Of a stretch of DNA of 64,000 bases, positions 1 to 9,086 are shown piece by piece. This stretch comes from DRPN01 sp964599235 (lineage in GTDB: Bacteria; Bacteroidota; Bacteroidia; Bacteroidales; VadinHA17). The translations under genes and the position numbers were made by a program. Location: NCBI GenBank assembly GCA_964599235.1, contig CAZRDX010000010.1:7901-71900 (forward strand), written 5' to 3'. Below the pieces are notes generated by a model. That model did not search any database. It was not told where the DNA came from and was given only the letters and a program-made list of their open reading frames with translations. Position 1 is the first letter of the stretch. Each line of letters starts with the position of its first letter.

Positions 1-1407
1 GGGCATGGGGATGAGGAACCACAGCAGGTCGAGGTTGGTGTCGAAGGCCCAGTAGACAGAGACGTCCGGTCGGGAGAGTTCGGGCAGAGACAGTTCGACG
101 GGCAGTTCATTGAGAGGTGTGTGGAGCACTTCATGGAGGCGGCGGTTGCGTTCGCGGCGGGCCTCCTCCAGGTAGCGTGTCAGGTGTTTATGGGGGACGG
201 TGATGAGTTTCTCCCACTCTTTGCGGGTGTTCTCGGCCAGGAGGTCGATCTCGCGCACCAGATGGCCGGCCAGCCACTGCTCGTAACGGCGGGAGATCTC
301 GTGGAGGTTGCCCCGCCACGTGGGATAGTCGGCATCGAACTCTTCCTGCAGCTTGCGGATGATCTCCTGCCGGTGGGGCATGAGGAGGGCCTCCACCTTT
401 TCGCGCATGGGTGCCGTATAGCTCTGGATGATGACCTTCAGCTCCTGGCGCCGGCGTTCCAGGTCGTTACGCTGTTCCTCGAGGAGACGGGCCAGGGCTT
501 CTTTTTCCTCCTTGGCCCGGCGGGCTGCCTGCAGCGAAGCCTCCAGGTAGCTGATGCACACCCTGGCCAGCGAACGGGTCTTGTAGGCCAGGATCTCATC
601 GGAGAGCTGGTTGCTGCGCTCGGCCATGGGACGAATGATGTTCTCCAGCACCGTCCGCCGGAAAAAAGCGTCGTTGCGCATCACCGAATAACGGTAGACG
701 GGGTAGATCAGATGGAAATGATCCTCCATCGTCCTGCGGATGAACCGTTCGATCTCCTGGAGGTCTTTCTCCTCGTACAGATCGGTCTTGGTGAGCAGGA
801 GGTAGATGCGCGGGGTGTAGTTGCGCAGCTCGCTTATCAGCCTGAGATCCTCTTCGGACAGCGGGCTGCCGGGGTTGATCGCCACGATGGCCAGACCCGT
901 GTCGGGGGTGAATTCGAGCGCTGCCCGTGTGTTGTGGGAGAAGACGCTCCCCACACCGGGGGTGTCGATGAAACGGAGTCCGCGGTACTCACTCAGAGAC
1001 GGAAGCTTCACCACCACCTTGGCCACTTGGCGATGGTTGTTGGTGTTGAACTGTTCATTGATGTACTGGTCGATCTCGCGGGGGGAGATGTCCGACTGCT
1101 TGCCGTCGAGGAAGTGGACGGTGACCTGCTCTCTCTCCCCGTATTCCAGGATGGTGATGACATTGGTCACCGGAGTTACCCCAACAGGGAGCAGGTTGGT
1201 GCCGGTGATGTGGTTGAGGAAAGAGCTCTTGCCCGCCTTGAACTGCCCGAAGACGGCGATGTTGATGGTGCGGTCGCGCCGGTAGAGCGTCTCGATGGCC
1301 TGAAAAAAACGAAGCAGCTCCGGGAAGGAGAGCGGATCACACTGCTCCTTCAGGATGCGGAAATCGTCCGGCATGGATGCCTGAACATGTTTCCCAGCTG
1401 TTTTCAT
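1..1407 (-). CDS. Dynamin-family GTPase (3' end cut by window edge)
   Basis: The minus-strand frame is open from an ATG at 1407 to the left edge (469 codons), so the C-terminus is missing. A complete GTPase signature is visible: P-loop GQFKAGKS at residues 54-61, a threonine-rich G2 stretch (VTPVTN, about 77-82), G3 DTPG at 148-151 and G4 TKTD near 205. The part after about residue 240 is rich in Glu, Arg and Lys and predicted helical, as in the stalk of bacterial dynamin-like proteins, which remodel membranes. No signal peptide is seen, so it is probably cytosolic or membrane-peripheral. It starts 39 bp after the tilS stop and is probably cotranscribed with tilS and trmO. The family call is firm. 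The cellular role is unknown. Confidence 0.88.
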   Translation of the reverse strand, partial: MKTAGKHVQASMPDDFRILKEQCDPLSFPELLRFFQAIETLYRRDRTINIAVFGQFKAGKSSFLNHITGTNLLPVGVTPVTNVITILEYGEREQVTVHFLDGKQSDISPREIDQYINEQFNTNNHRQVAKVVVKLPSLSEYRGLRFIDTPGVGSVFSHNTRAALEFTPDTGLAIVAINPGSPLSEEDLRLISELRNYTPRIYLLLTKTDLYEEKDLQEIERFIRRTMEDHFHLIYPVYRYSVMRNDAFFRRTVLENIIRPMAERSNQLSDEILAYKTRSLARVCISYLEASLQAARRAKEEKEALARLLEEQRNDLERRRQELKVIIQSYTAPMREKVEALLMPHRQEIIRKLQEEFDADYPTWRGNLHEISRRYEQWLAGHLVREIDLLAENTRKEWEKLITVPHKHLTRYLEEARRERNRRLHEVLHTPLNELPVELSLPELSRPDVSVYWAFDTNLDLLWFLIPMP

Positions 1408-1446
1408 AAGTGTCCCGTGAAGACGGAAATACGAAAATAGGAAAAA

Positions 1447-2784
1447 TTATCGGATCCATTCGATCAGCAGGATTTTTTCCGTCCGGTCGGTGATCTTGTA
1501 CCGGTCGTCGAGGCGCAGGCCCGGGATCCAGATGATCTTTTCTCCGTCGGTGATGAGCCAGAGCTCTTCCTTTTCCACGAGGGAGAGTTTCCGGTCGATG
1601 AAGAAATCGCTCAGTTTCTTCATTCCTTTCATCCCCAGGGGGCGGAAGTAGTCGCCCGGCTGCCAGCGGCGGATCACCAGGGGCCATGTGATGCGGGCGG
1701 CATCGACGGCAGCAGTGTAAGGAGAGGTGGGGATACGGAAAGCGGGGGTGCGATCCAGCAGGGTGAACCGCAGACGTAAGGGGGTCTCGATGGCGGGGGT
1801 GCCCTCATCCACGTAGAACCTCCTGTCGCGGTCGTCGTCGGCCAGAGGGGTGAGGATGAGATGATCGCGGTCCTTGACGAGACGGTATTGGGGTGAGAAG
1901 AACTGACGTCCGGGAGGGGCGTCGAGAGCATCCAGGATACGGGTTACGGTGGGGGGAGAGAAACCATAGGGGGTGAGCAGCTCGAGGAGGAGGGCGTCGC
2001 GTGCCGGCAGCTGCCGGACCATGTCCAGCGGGATGAGCCGACGCTCCTCAGTGCCGGTGAGGAGACGGGGACGCACTTCCTCAAGATAACGCTCGAAGAT
2101 CTCTTCATGACCGGCCAGTCTTTTTGCGGTAGCTGCGAGGGTGTCGACGAACGAAGGGTTGAGCTCTTCAAGAAGGGGGATGATCTGGTGGCGGATGCGG
2201 TTACGGAGGTATTTGAGCCCGCTGTTGGAGGAGTCTTCGCGCCAGGGCACTTTTTTTTCGTGTGCCCAGCTCTCTATCTCGGCGCGTGTGGCGAAGAGGA
2301 GGGGCCGGATGAGTTCGTCGTGGCGGGCGGGCATGCCTCTGAGGCCGCGCAGGCCGGTGCCGCGCACCAGGTTGATCAGGATGGTCTCGGCCAGATCGTT
2401 GCGGTTGTGGGCCAGCGCCAGCCGGTCGTACCCATGCTCATGCATCACCTGGCGGAACCATCTGTGGCGCAGCTCGCGGGCAGCCATCTGCACCGAAAGA
2501 CCGTGGCGGCGGGCATGATCCAGCGTGTCGAAACGCCGGGAATAGAACGGCAGATGATGATCTTCGCTCCACCGGCGGACGAACGCTTCATCCTCGTCCG
2601 ACTCCCTGCCCCGCAACGAGAAATTGCAGTGGGCCACGCCGCAGTTGTAGCCCGCCTTGATCATCAGGTGGGCCATCACCATGGAGTCGATGCCCCCGCT
2701 GACGGCCAGTAGGATATGGTCGGAAGGAGAGCACAGCTCCTCCTCCCGGATGAACTCTTTCATGCGTGTGAGCAGGTTCGTCAT
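1447..2784 (-). CDS. tilS: tRNA(Ile)-lysidine synthase TilS
   Basis: TilS attaches lysine to C34 of the CAU-anticodon tRNA-Ile using ATP, so that the tRNA reads AUA. It is normally essential. The N-type ATP pyrophosphatase loop SGGIDS lies 28 residues after the chosen start, which is the usual spacing for the family. An in-frame ATG at 2826 would add 14 unremarkable residues (rich in Ser and Asn). The catalytic core covers roughly residues 20-210, including a HNRNDLAETILINLVRGTG segment. The C-terminal part (about 355-445) has the TilS substrate-binding features WQPGDYFRPLGMKG and KKLSDFFID. The length of 445 residues is typical. It sits between trmO upstream and the GTPase downstream. Confidence 0.93.
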   Translation of the reverse strand: MTNLLTRMKEFIREEELCSPSDHILLAVSGGIDSMVMAHLMIKAGYNCGVAHCNFSLRGRESDEDEAFVRRWSEDHHLPFYSRRFDTLDHARRHGLSVQMAARELRHRWFRQVMHEHGYDRLALAHNRNDLAETILINLVRGTGLRGLRGMPARHDELIRPLLFATRAEIESWAHEKKVPWREDSSNSGLKYLRNRIRHQIIPLLEELNPSFVDTLAATAKRLAGHEEIFERYLEEVRPRLLTGTEERRLIPLDMVRQLPARDALLLELLTPYGFSPPTVTRILDALDAPPGRQFFSPQYRLVKDRDHLILTPLADDDRDRRFYVDEGTPAIETPLRLRFTLLDRTPAFRIPTSPYTAAVDAARITWPLVIRRWQPGDYFRPLGMKGMKKLSDFFIDRKLSLVEKEELWLITDGEKIIWIPGLRLDDRYKITDRTEKILLIEWIR

Positions 2785-2855
2785 CCCGTTGCTTTTGGAT
2801 GAAGATAGGAAATTATTGTGATACATCCTGAGAGCCTGCCCTCCCTGCCGGTGTG

Positions 2856-3344
2856 TCAGTAGTCGTGCGGGATCCCCCGGATGTGGAGCATCAGGTGTTC
2901 GCGGTCGTCGAGGTCGTCGAGCCAGCCGTAGTTGGCCTCTTCCTTGCTGTCGAGTTCGCGGATGTAAGGCTTGATGTCGAGCAGAGGTGTGCCGTCGAGG
3001 ACGTCGAGTCCGCTGGTGTGGAGGCGGTTCCCTTCGACCTTCAGCAGCCTGACAATGCTCAGGCCGATGGGATTGGGGCGTGCCGGCGAACGGCTGGCGA
3101 AGAGGCCTACCTTCTTGCCGTCGGCCCAGGGAGGCTCCACCGTCATTGAAAGAGACCTCTTTACGCGGTCGAGATAATAAAGCAGATAGATGTAGCGGAA
3201 CCGTTCCAGCTCTGCCAGCCCTTCCACGAACTTTTCATCAAGATCCACATAAAAGTCCTCCATGTCCTGTTCCACAGGCTGGTAAGGGGCATGTTTCCTG
3301 TAAGGAGTGTGGATGATACCGATAGGATTGAGCTTGAAGACCAT
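2856..3344 (-). CDS. trmO: TrmO/TsaA-type tRNA methyltransferase
   Basis: This 162-residue protein belongs to the TsaA/YaeB (UPF0066) family. The E. coli member TrmO methylates N6 of t6A37 in tRNA-Thr using S-adenosylmethionine. Family motifs are clear: an N-terminal PIGIIHTPY, FASRSPARPNPIG at 82-94, and DVLDGTPLLDIKPYI at 114-128. It is shorter than E. coli TrmO (about 235 residues) because it lacks the C-terminal extension. Such short forms are common in other phyla, and some may modify other tRNAs or substrates. It is followed 30-70 bp later by tilS, another anticodon-loop modification gene, which supports a tRNA role. Confidence 0.85.
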   Translation of the reverse strand: MVFKLNPIGIIHTPYRKHAPYQPVEQDMEDFYVDLDEKFVEGLAELERFRYIYLLYYLDRVKRSLSMTVEPPWADGKKVGLFASRSPARPNPIGLSIVRLLKVEGNRLHTSGLDVLDGTPLLDIKPYIRELDSKEEANYGWLDDLDDREHLMLHIRGIPHDY

Positions 3345-3475
3345 GACGGATGGTTGATCATTACCTGGAAAAGGCCGGCATTTTCCAAGAGATGGTTGGC
3401 AGGTTCAGATGTCGGGATCTTTGCTTCACGGATCTGTTCTCATGTTGCGGGACAGGTCCCCGGCGGAACATTTCT

Positions 3476-5116
3476 TTACCAAAGTCCGTTCGTTTTACTG
3501 TTGTCTTTCCATACGGGCAGCCTGAAATGGTCGCCCCGCAGTTGCAGGACATAGCGAAGCCATTCTTCGGGATAACCTTTGCTGCGGGGATATCCTTTTT
3601 CATCCTGCACATAGCCGTCGTTGTATTTTCTCACCAGGTCGTAGGCCAGTTCCCTCCAGCGTTCCACCACGGCCTCACCGTGGGAGACGCTGTAACTGGT
3701 GAGGAAGGCTACAGCGCCTTCGGGGTCATCTTTCATCAGGGTCATTGCGGCTTTTTCCACGGCAGGTTGCCACAGGAAGAAATCATCTTCCAGTTCCTGC
3801 CGGACTTTCAGGATGTCTTTCACCATGTAGGAATATTTGATGTTGGCGAAGTTGGCCACAAAGTTGAAGACCCACCAGGCGGAGTTCCAGGAGAAATGCC
3901 GCATGTCGCCGGTGGCGAAGGAGGCAGGTATTTTGTTGATGCCGCAGTAGAGGGGTACGTAGCAGGTGGTGTAGGTGTCGTCGAGGCCGTACCAGAAGAC
4001 GCCGCCTATGGGGTCGGGAAGCCAGCTGCGAGCCTGCGAGACGAACGAGTAGGCTGTCTGTTGTGTGGAGATGGGGCGTTCCCAGGCATACTCCACACTG
4101 TCCACCTGCCAGGTGATGGGACGCCAGCGGTTGGGGGTGCCGAAAGGTCCTGCATCGACCCCGCGTGTCATGTCAAAGGGCGTGCCTTCGTAATGATCGC
4201 GCATCAGGGCCATGACATCGCGTACCGAAAGCTTCTTGTCCGGTCTGATGAAAAGGGGATAGGGTTCGGCCCCCTCCACGCCTCGACAGAAATCGGGCGG
4301 AAGGTCCAGCGAGGGGGCACAGCGGCGGAAGATGCTCCATACCCGGCTGGCCGTATAACGCAGCTTGGCCGGCGTGACCACGTCGTATGCTTCGTTGAAA
4401 CGGAAAGGCCGGCCGGAGGTGGTATCGTAATAACCCTTTTCGACGGCAAAAGAGATGACGTTGGGAGAATAGAGGCAGTTGTCCGGATCATCAAGAGGGA
4501 AGGTGCCGATGCGCGAGCGGTTGGCGTGGGCGGAGATGTATCCGTCGGGTACGCGGAGGGCCACCCATACGGCGCCGTGGCCGCCGGGACCGGTGCCGAT
4601 GATCTCCATATACCAGGCTTCGCGGGGATCGGCGATGGAGAACGACTCACCCGTGCTGGCATAGCCGGCTTCTTCCACCAGGCCTGCGATGATGTCGATG
4701 GCCTCACGGGCTGTGCGGGCGCGCTGCAGCGTCAGGTTCATCAGGGTCCAGTAATGCAGGGCACCGTCGGGGTTCTGCAGCTCCGGTCGCCCGTCGAAGG
4801 TGGTCTCGCCGAAAGAGACCTGGTGCTCGTTCATCAGTCCCACCACCGCCCAGGTGTGCGGAGGCTGCTTGACCCTGTGGATCTTGCCACGGGCATCGCG
4901 GAACTCCAGGTATTCATCAGGCCCGTGGTCGGCCGCCGGTGTGTAACGCAGATGAGGCAGGAACTCGCCATCACACGAGTAGGTGATGATCACCGACCCG
5001 TCGACCGTGGCACCCCGGCTGACAAGAATGTTGGTGCAGGCCACAGCCTGTGTGCCTGTGAAAAAAAGCAGGGAAAAAAAGAGAAACAGAACAGAAGCCT
5101 TTTTGAACGTTTTCAT
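3476..5116 (-). CDS. C69-family dipeptidase, exported
   Basis: The protein (546 residues from the ATG at 5116) starts with a signal peptide ending in AVA, directly followed by Cys27 in ACTNILVSRGATVDGS. This is the hallmark of peptidase family C69, an N-terminal-nucleophile family in which cleavage exposes the catalytic cysteine. Further family segments include EDSE-type context around the nucleophile fold and a long C-terminal region with many aromatic residues. Members release dipeptides from peptides, and in Bacteroidota they are generally periplasmic. An upstream ATG at 5140 would add eight residues before the signal peptide and overlaps the promoter, so it is rejected. A TAAATTTG promoter element lies 22 bp before the start. 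The gene appears monocistronic. Confidence 0.88.
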   Translation of the reverse strand: MKTFKKASVLFLFFSLLFFTGTQAVACTNILVSRGATVDGSVIITYSCDGEFLPHLRYTPAADHGPDEYLEFRDARGKIHRVKQPPHTWAVVGLMNEHQVSFGETTFDGRPELQNPDGALHYWTLMNLTLQRARTAREAIDIIAGLVEEAGYASTGESFSIADPREAWYMEIIGTGPGGHGAVWVALRVPDGYISAHANRSRIGTFPLDDPDNCLYSPNVISFAVEKGYYDTTSGRPFRFNEAYDVVTPAKLRYTASRVWSIFRRCAPSLDLPPDFCRGVEGAEPYPLFIRPDKKLSVRDVMALMRDHYEGTPFDMTRGVDAGPFGTPNRWRPITWQVDSVEYAWERPISTQQTAYSFVSQARSWLPDPIGGVFWYGLDDTYTTCYVPLYCGINKIPASFATGDMRHFSWNSAWWVFNFVANFANIKYSYMVKDILKVRQELEDDFFLWQPAVEKAAMTLMKDDPEGAVAFLTSYSVSHGEAVVERWRELAYDLVRKYNDGYVQDEKGYPRSKGYPEEWLRYVLQLRGDHFRLPVWKDNSKTNGLW

Positions 5117-5137
5117 GACGGGGTCTTTCGTTTCCGG

Positions 5138-5145
5138 CAAATTTA
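5138..5145 (-). promoter_or_regulatory. Bacteroidota -7 promoter element for the C69 peptidase gene
   Basis: On the minus strand the sequence is TAAATTTG, a perfect match to the Bacteroidota -7 consensus TAnnTTTG, 22 bp upstream of the start codon at 5116. No convincing TTTG-like -33 element was found at the usual distance. Confidence 0.5.
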
Positions 5146-5340
5146 CTGTTTTTTCGGGAGTCGGACTTAGGGATCATCCTGAAGGATGCTGTTCGGGAGC
5201 GGGGTGATCCTGGCGCGGAAGCACAAACCCTCTTCTTCTCCTTCGGAATGAGTGTGCCGAAGGATGTCATGTCCGAGAAGGATGAGGGCGGGTTCAACCG
5301 TTCTCGGAGAACGGTCATGGTTCCTTCCGGGAAACCTCCC

Positions 5341-5877
5341 TCAAGAGGGATTCTTCGTCTTGTTGAGATCCCTGCTTTCTTTGAACCACTTTTCGAGCAG
5401 GTCAGCCTCTTCCCTCGACAGGTTCAGGTCTTTGATCAGGGTGCGCTGGGTGGGAGCGGTGAACAGGATTACCACCAGCATGAAAGCTATGATGCCTGCA
5501 AAAGGAAAGATACGGGCAGTCATCAGCAGGAAAACGACCGACATCATGACCGGCAGATAAAGGATGGCAAAACGTGCTACGAAAGTCTTGCGGTAGCGCA
5601 TGATCTTCTCTTCCAGAGGAAGATCATCGGGGATCTCTTTCTTCATCCTGCGGAAGATCCATTCGGCTGCAGGAAGGGAAAGGAACAGCACCGCCAGCGC
5701 GATGTAAACAAAATTTTTGACCGTCGCAGGGTCACTCACCTCCGGCTCCATGATGTAAGCGAAGAAGACTGTTACACCCAGGAAAGAGAAAACACCTAAG
5801 GCCATGCCCAGAAACAAAACACGCAGACCCCGGACTGCTTCGGGTCCATCCGGTTTTCTGTTGTTCATTTCGTTCAT
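5341..5877 (-). CDS. Small integral membrane protein, function unknown
   Basis: The 178-residue protein has four probable membrane segments at about residues 18-40, 52-70, 97-115 and 118-138. Between the second and third is a basic cytosolic-type loop (FRRMKKEIPDD...RYRKTF). The C-terminal tail is charged, with SREEADLLEKWFKESR. No catalytic or binding motif was recognised and no family name is offered. It is a single gene reading away from the haem cluster. On the minus strand a TAAATTTA stretch lies about 30 bp before the start and resembles a -7 element with one mismatch. The start could be ATG 5877 or ATG 5868. Confidence 0.72.
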   Translation of the reverse strand: MNEMNNRKPDGPEAVRGLRVLFLGMALGVFSFLGVTVFFAYIMEPEVSDPATVKNFVYIALAVLFLSLPAAEWIFRRMKKEIPDDLPLEEKIMRYRKTFVARFAILYLPVMMSVVFLLMTARIFPFAGIIAFMLVVILFTAPTQRTLIKDLNLSREEADLLEKWFKESRDLNKTKNPS

Positions 5878-6335
5878 GGTAGTAGTTTTTTTTGGTTTAC
5901 ACGTAAATTTAAAGAAGAACTCGTTAATAACAATGCCAGGGGAATATTTTTACGGACGATCGGTCCGGTCGCAAACCTGAAGGCAGCTGAAAATGACTAA
6001 GACAGCTCACTGAAAACAAACATGATATCTTTCCGAAAGGAAGTGAGTGAAGAAGAGGTGTTTTTCGTACCTTTTATGATCTATTGATCTGCGTTTATTC
6101 TGTCAATGTAATGAGTTACAGATGATTGTGTTCGATAATTCAGGCGTGGTGTTTTGCCGGGCTACGTAGATATGTCTTAACGGTTTCTTGGGAAGAAGAG
6201 GGGATTATTAGTGATGACAATGTTTCCAGCGATTGGATATACGATAGAAACGCAAAAAGTTTCTTAAAAAAATTGACTTTTGTTTTTTCTTGTTCGGGGA
6301 AATGTTCAATTTTGGGGTTCGAAACGGAGGAGAAG
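5878..6335. other. Intergenic region between divergent genes
   Basis: This 458-bp region separates the minus-strand membrane protein gene from the plus-strand haem cluster. An inverted repeat, AGAAAC/GTTTCT at 6246-6251 and 6259-6264 with a 7-nt A-rich spacer, lies 72 bp before the small ORF and could be an operator or weak hairpin. The ORF starting at 6336 is open back to 6126 in the same frame, but the composition before 6336 is AT-rich and unlike the coding part. No RNA gene was recognised. Confidence 0.4.
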
Positions 6336-6719
6336 ATGCGATCAGGGAAAGGAAAGCGGATGAGAAGCGCGGGGCTCAGGAGGGCTGAGCGGCTGTATCT
6401 GGTTCTGATGATGTTCGCTTTTTCCTGGGTCGTGATCGGAGATCTGGTTCAGTTCCATCTCGACCTGATCCTGGGGAAGGGCATGCATGTCTGGCATCAG
6501 CCTTTCACAAAGGCGGAGAAAGGGAGTACCAAGACCCTCAAGGTGCAGGAGAAGGTAAAAGAAGGGGGAGGGCACCACGGAGGTCTTGTTTTTGTTATCC
6601 CCGGCAGATCGATGTTCGGTTACGAAGAGAGGGACGATTTGCAGGGTGGGGTACAGGAACTTCCTGTTTATCATTTTTTCCTGCCTGTATTCGCGTCGCG
6701 GGCTCCGCCGGCCGCCTGA
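6336..6719 (+). CDS. Possible small His-rich exported protein upstream of the TonB receptor
   Basis: A 127-residue reading frame starts at an ATG preceded by a strong ribosome-binding site (GGAGGAGAAG immediately before the ATG), which is unusual for this phylum and decides the start. It has one hydrophobic helix at about residues 20-39 (LYLVLMMFAFSWVVIG). After it comes a stretch with several histidines (FHLDL, MHVWHQPF, GGGHH), and the C-terminus is SRAPPAA. Third-position base use resembles real genes here. The next gene, 69 bp downstream, is a TonB receptor. From memory, small His-rich exported proteins ending in similar RAPP sequences precede TonB receptors in other Bacteroidota. This could not be checked, so metal or haem handling is inference. 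Confidence 0.45.
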   Translation: MRSGKGKRMRSAGLRRAERLYLVLMMFAFSWVVIGDLVQFHLDLILGKGMHVWHQPFTKAEKGSTKTLKVQEKVKEGGGHHGGLVFVIPGRSMFGYEERDDLQGGVQELPVYHFFLPVFASRAPPAA

Positions 6720-6788
6720 TGATCGTTCTGCCCCTGGCGGGTCTTTTTTCGCTCTCTTTTTTTATTTAACCGAACTGATCGGCGGATC

Positions 6789-9074
6789 ATGAAAACGTTC
6801 TGGTCCCTGCTGCTGGTGTTGTTACCGTGGCAGGGGGTGGCCCAGGTGGTGGCTGTGCGTGTGGTGGATGCGGTCACCGGCGAGCCCCTGCCGTATGTGA
6901 ATGTATGTTTCGAGCGGTTGCGTGACGGCCGTCGCAGTTGCACCGTCACCCGTGCGGGTGGGCAGGCTTCTGCGTTGTGGCCTGACAGTAGTCTGGTCAC
7001 CTGCACGTATGTGGGGTACCGCACCCGTCAGGATACGCTGGCGGCCGGCGGGGCCCGCGAGATCGCCTTGCAGCCCGACCTGCTCCATCTCGACCAGGTG
7101 GTGGTGACGGCCACACGCACCCCCAGAACGCTCGAACAGGTGCCGGTGATCACCCAGGTGGTCCGGCGCGATGAGGTCACCGAACGAGGCATCGCCACCG
7201 TCACCGAAGTGCTCAGCCAGGATATCCCCGGCGTGGAGTTCCAGCGCGGCGGCTTCGGCCCGGACATGAAGATGCAGGGTCTCGAGGCCCGCAACGTGCT
7301 CATCCTCCTCGACGGTGAACGCCTGGCAGGAGAGTCGGGCTACAACGTCGATTACTCCCGCCTCAACACGGCCGACATCGAACGTGTCGAGGTGGTCAAA
7401 GGAGCCGCTTCAGCCCTCTACGGCTCACAGGCCATGGGAGGCGTGGTGAACATCATCACACGCGAGACACAACGCCCCCTGGAAATGAACGCCGGCATCC
7501 GGTGGGGAACACCCTATGAGCGGAACTACCCCGACCTGCAAAAAGGGGATGATCTGTATACCTATAAAAAGAACCTCGACAGGATCAACGGCCAGGTGGA
7601 TCTGACCGCCGGCATGGCCGGAAAACACCTGCGTACCCGTACCTCCTTCATCGCCCGGAGCGCCGATGCATATCTTCTCTATGACCGGGAAGCGGTGGAA
7701 AAAAAGTACCTCAACATCGATACGGTGATCACGGAGAAGCTCAACCGCTATCCTACAGGTATCCCGGGTTACGGCGACTGGCAGCTTGACCAGAAGATCA
7801 CCGTACCGGTCAACGACAGCCTGGAGATAGCCTTTCGCGGTTCGTGGTACCATCATGATGAATATGATTTCGTACCCGACAAGGTGCATCAGCGTTATCT
7901 GGACCAGACCCTGGGAGGCAGGGTGCGATGGAGCCTTTCGCCGAAGGTGGAGAGCGAGTTCTCGTGTCATTACGATCGTTATTCCAAGTACGACTATTAT
8001 GAGAAGCTTTCGGAGAAGTCGTTGCATTATCGCAACACTTTCCTCGATCCGAGGGTGATGGTACGTGTGAAGACGGGAGCGCGTCACCGTCTGACGGCCG
8101 GGACGGAGCTCTTTGACGAGGCTTTGTTCTCCGACCGTCTTTTCAGGGACACGCTGGGGGAGCGGGGCACCACTACCTGGATCCTCTTCGCTCAGGATGA
8201 GTTCGACCTGACCGGTCATCTCAACCTGACGGTCGGGATGAGGCTGGATCGTCATTCGGCCTTTGGCGCACATCTTTCGCCCAAGCTTTCGCTGATGTAC
8301 CGCCTGAAGCCCCTGACCTTCCGCTTCAACTATGCCCGGGGGTTCCGTTCCCCTTCGCTGAAAGAGCTGTACATCGACTGGCATGTGGCCTGGTTCACCA
8401 TACGTGGCGATACGCACCTGCGGCCTGAGACCAACCACTATCTTTCAGGTTCGGTGGAGTTCACCCGGCGGTGGGCAGACCTCTCGGTCACGGCCTACTA
8501 TAACCATCTACAGAACAAGATCGACGGTATGTGGCAGGAAGGTCAGACGGTATACCAGTACGTCAATGTGAGCGAGGCGCGCATCTCAGGCGTGGAGGTG
8601 ATGGCTCGCCTGCGTCCCTGGCGGATGCTCTCCCTCGACGGTGCCTACTCGTGGGTCCATGACCGCCGCCCCCAGGATGAGCTGGTCTCCTCGGTGAGCC
8701 CGCACAGCGGGAACGTGCGACTGGCATGGTACCTGCGGAAAAAAGGATGGAACATGACGGCTACCCTCTCCACCAGGATCATCGGGGCCAAAGACCTGGT
8801 GATGAGCGATCATCTGGTCTATCGGGGAGAGTATGTGGAAGGGTTCTATCCCATCCATTTCGATCCCTATGCCATCTGGCGCCTTTCCGTAAGTCAGTAC
8901 CTGCATTACGGTTTGCGCCTGACCGCCGGTATCGACAATCTTTTCGACTATACGGCCCGAGTGGTCAGTTTCAATACTTCCATGAGTCCGGGAAGGACCT
9001 TTTTCATTACGATGAGGTTCGAACCCTTCCTGCCGGAAGGAGAAAAACGAAGAAAAAACAAACAAGATCATTAA
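6789..9074 (+). CDS. TonB-dependent outer-membrane receptor, probably haem (HmuR-like)
   Basis: The 761-residue protein has a signal peptide (cleavage after about residue 19, VAQ). A carboxypeptidase-regulatory-like domain (about 20-95) follows, with the usual VTGEPLPYVNV motif. A TonB plug covers about 105-225 (VVVTATRTPRTLEQVPV ... VEVVKGAASALYGSQAMGGVVNII), and a 22-strand-type barrel runs to the C-terminal aromatic F-x-P-F end. It imports a ligand across the outer membrane using TonB energy. The lipoprotein gene directly downstream belongs to the HmuY family, which binds haem, so haem or a related tetrapyrrole is the likely cargo. The start ATG at 6789 directly precedes the signal peptide. 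It lacks the SusC length and has no SusD partner. Confidence 0.88.
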   Translation: MKTFWSLLLVLLPWQGVAQVVAVRVVDAVTGEPLPYVNVCFERLRDGRRSCTVTRAGGQASALWPDSSLVTCTYVGYRTRQDTLAAGGAREIALQPDLLHLDQVVVTATRTPRTLEQVPVITQVVRRDEVTERGIATVTEVLSQDIPGVEFQRGGFGPDMKMQGLEARNVLILLDGERLAGESGYNVDYSRLNTADIERVEVVKGAASALYGSQAMGGVVNIITRETQRPLEMNAGIRWGTPYERNYPDLQKGDDLYTYKKNLDRINGQVDLTAGMAGKHLRTRTSFIARSADAYLLYDREAVEKKYLNIDTVITEKLNRYPTGIPGYGDWQLDQKITVPVNDSLEIAFRGSWYHHDEYDFVPDKVHQRYLDQTLGGRVRWSLSPKVESEFSCHYDRYSKYDYYEKLSEKSLHYRNTFLDPRVMVRVKTGARHRLTAGTELFDEALFSDRLFRDTLGERGTTTWILFAQDEFDLTGHLNLTVGMRLDRHSAFGAHLSPKLSLMYRLKPLTFRFNYARGFRSPSLKELYIDWHVAWFTIRGDTHLRPETNHYLSGSVEFTRRWADLSVTAYYNHLQNKIDGMWQEGQTVYQYVNVSEARISGVEVMARLRPWRMLSLDGAYSWVHDRRPQDELVSSVSPHSGNVRLAWYLRKKGWNMTATLSTRIIGAKDLVMSDHLVYRGEYVEGFYPIHFDPYAIWRLSVSQYLHYGLRLTAGIDNLFDYTARVVSFNTSMSPGRTFFITMRFEPFLPEGEKRRKNKQDH

Positions 9075-9086
9075 TGTGTAAAAAAA

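Noticed and set aside
121..1440. 439-codon plus-strand open frame at the left edge
   Set aside because: It is the shadow of the dynamin-like GTPase on the minus strand, whose P-loop, DTPG and TKTD motifs are unmistakable.
3350..5170. 606-codon plus-strand open frame
   Set aside because: It lies opposite the C69 peptidase, has no recognisable domain, and its composition is that of a complementary strand.
6126..6335. N-terminal extension of the small His-rich ORF by 70 codons
   Set aside because: The extension is AT-rich with no protein-like pattern, whereas the ATG at 6336 has a strong ribosome-binding site.
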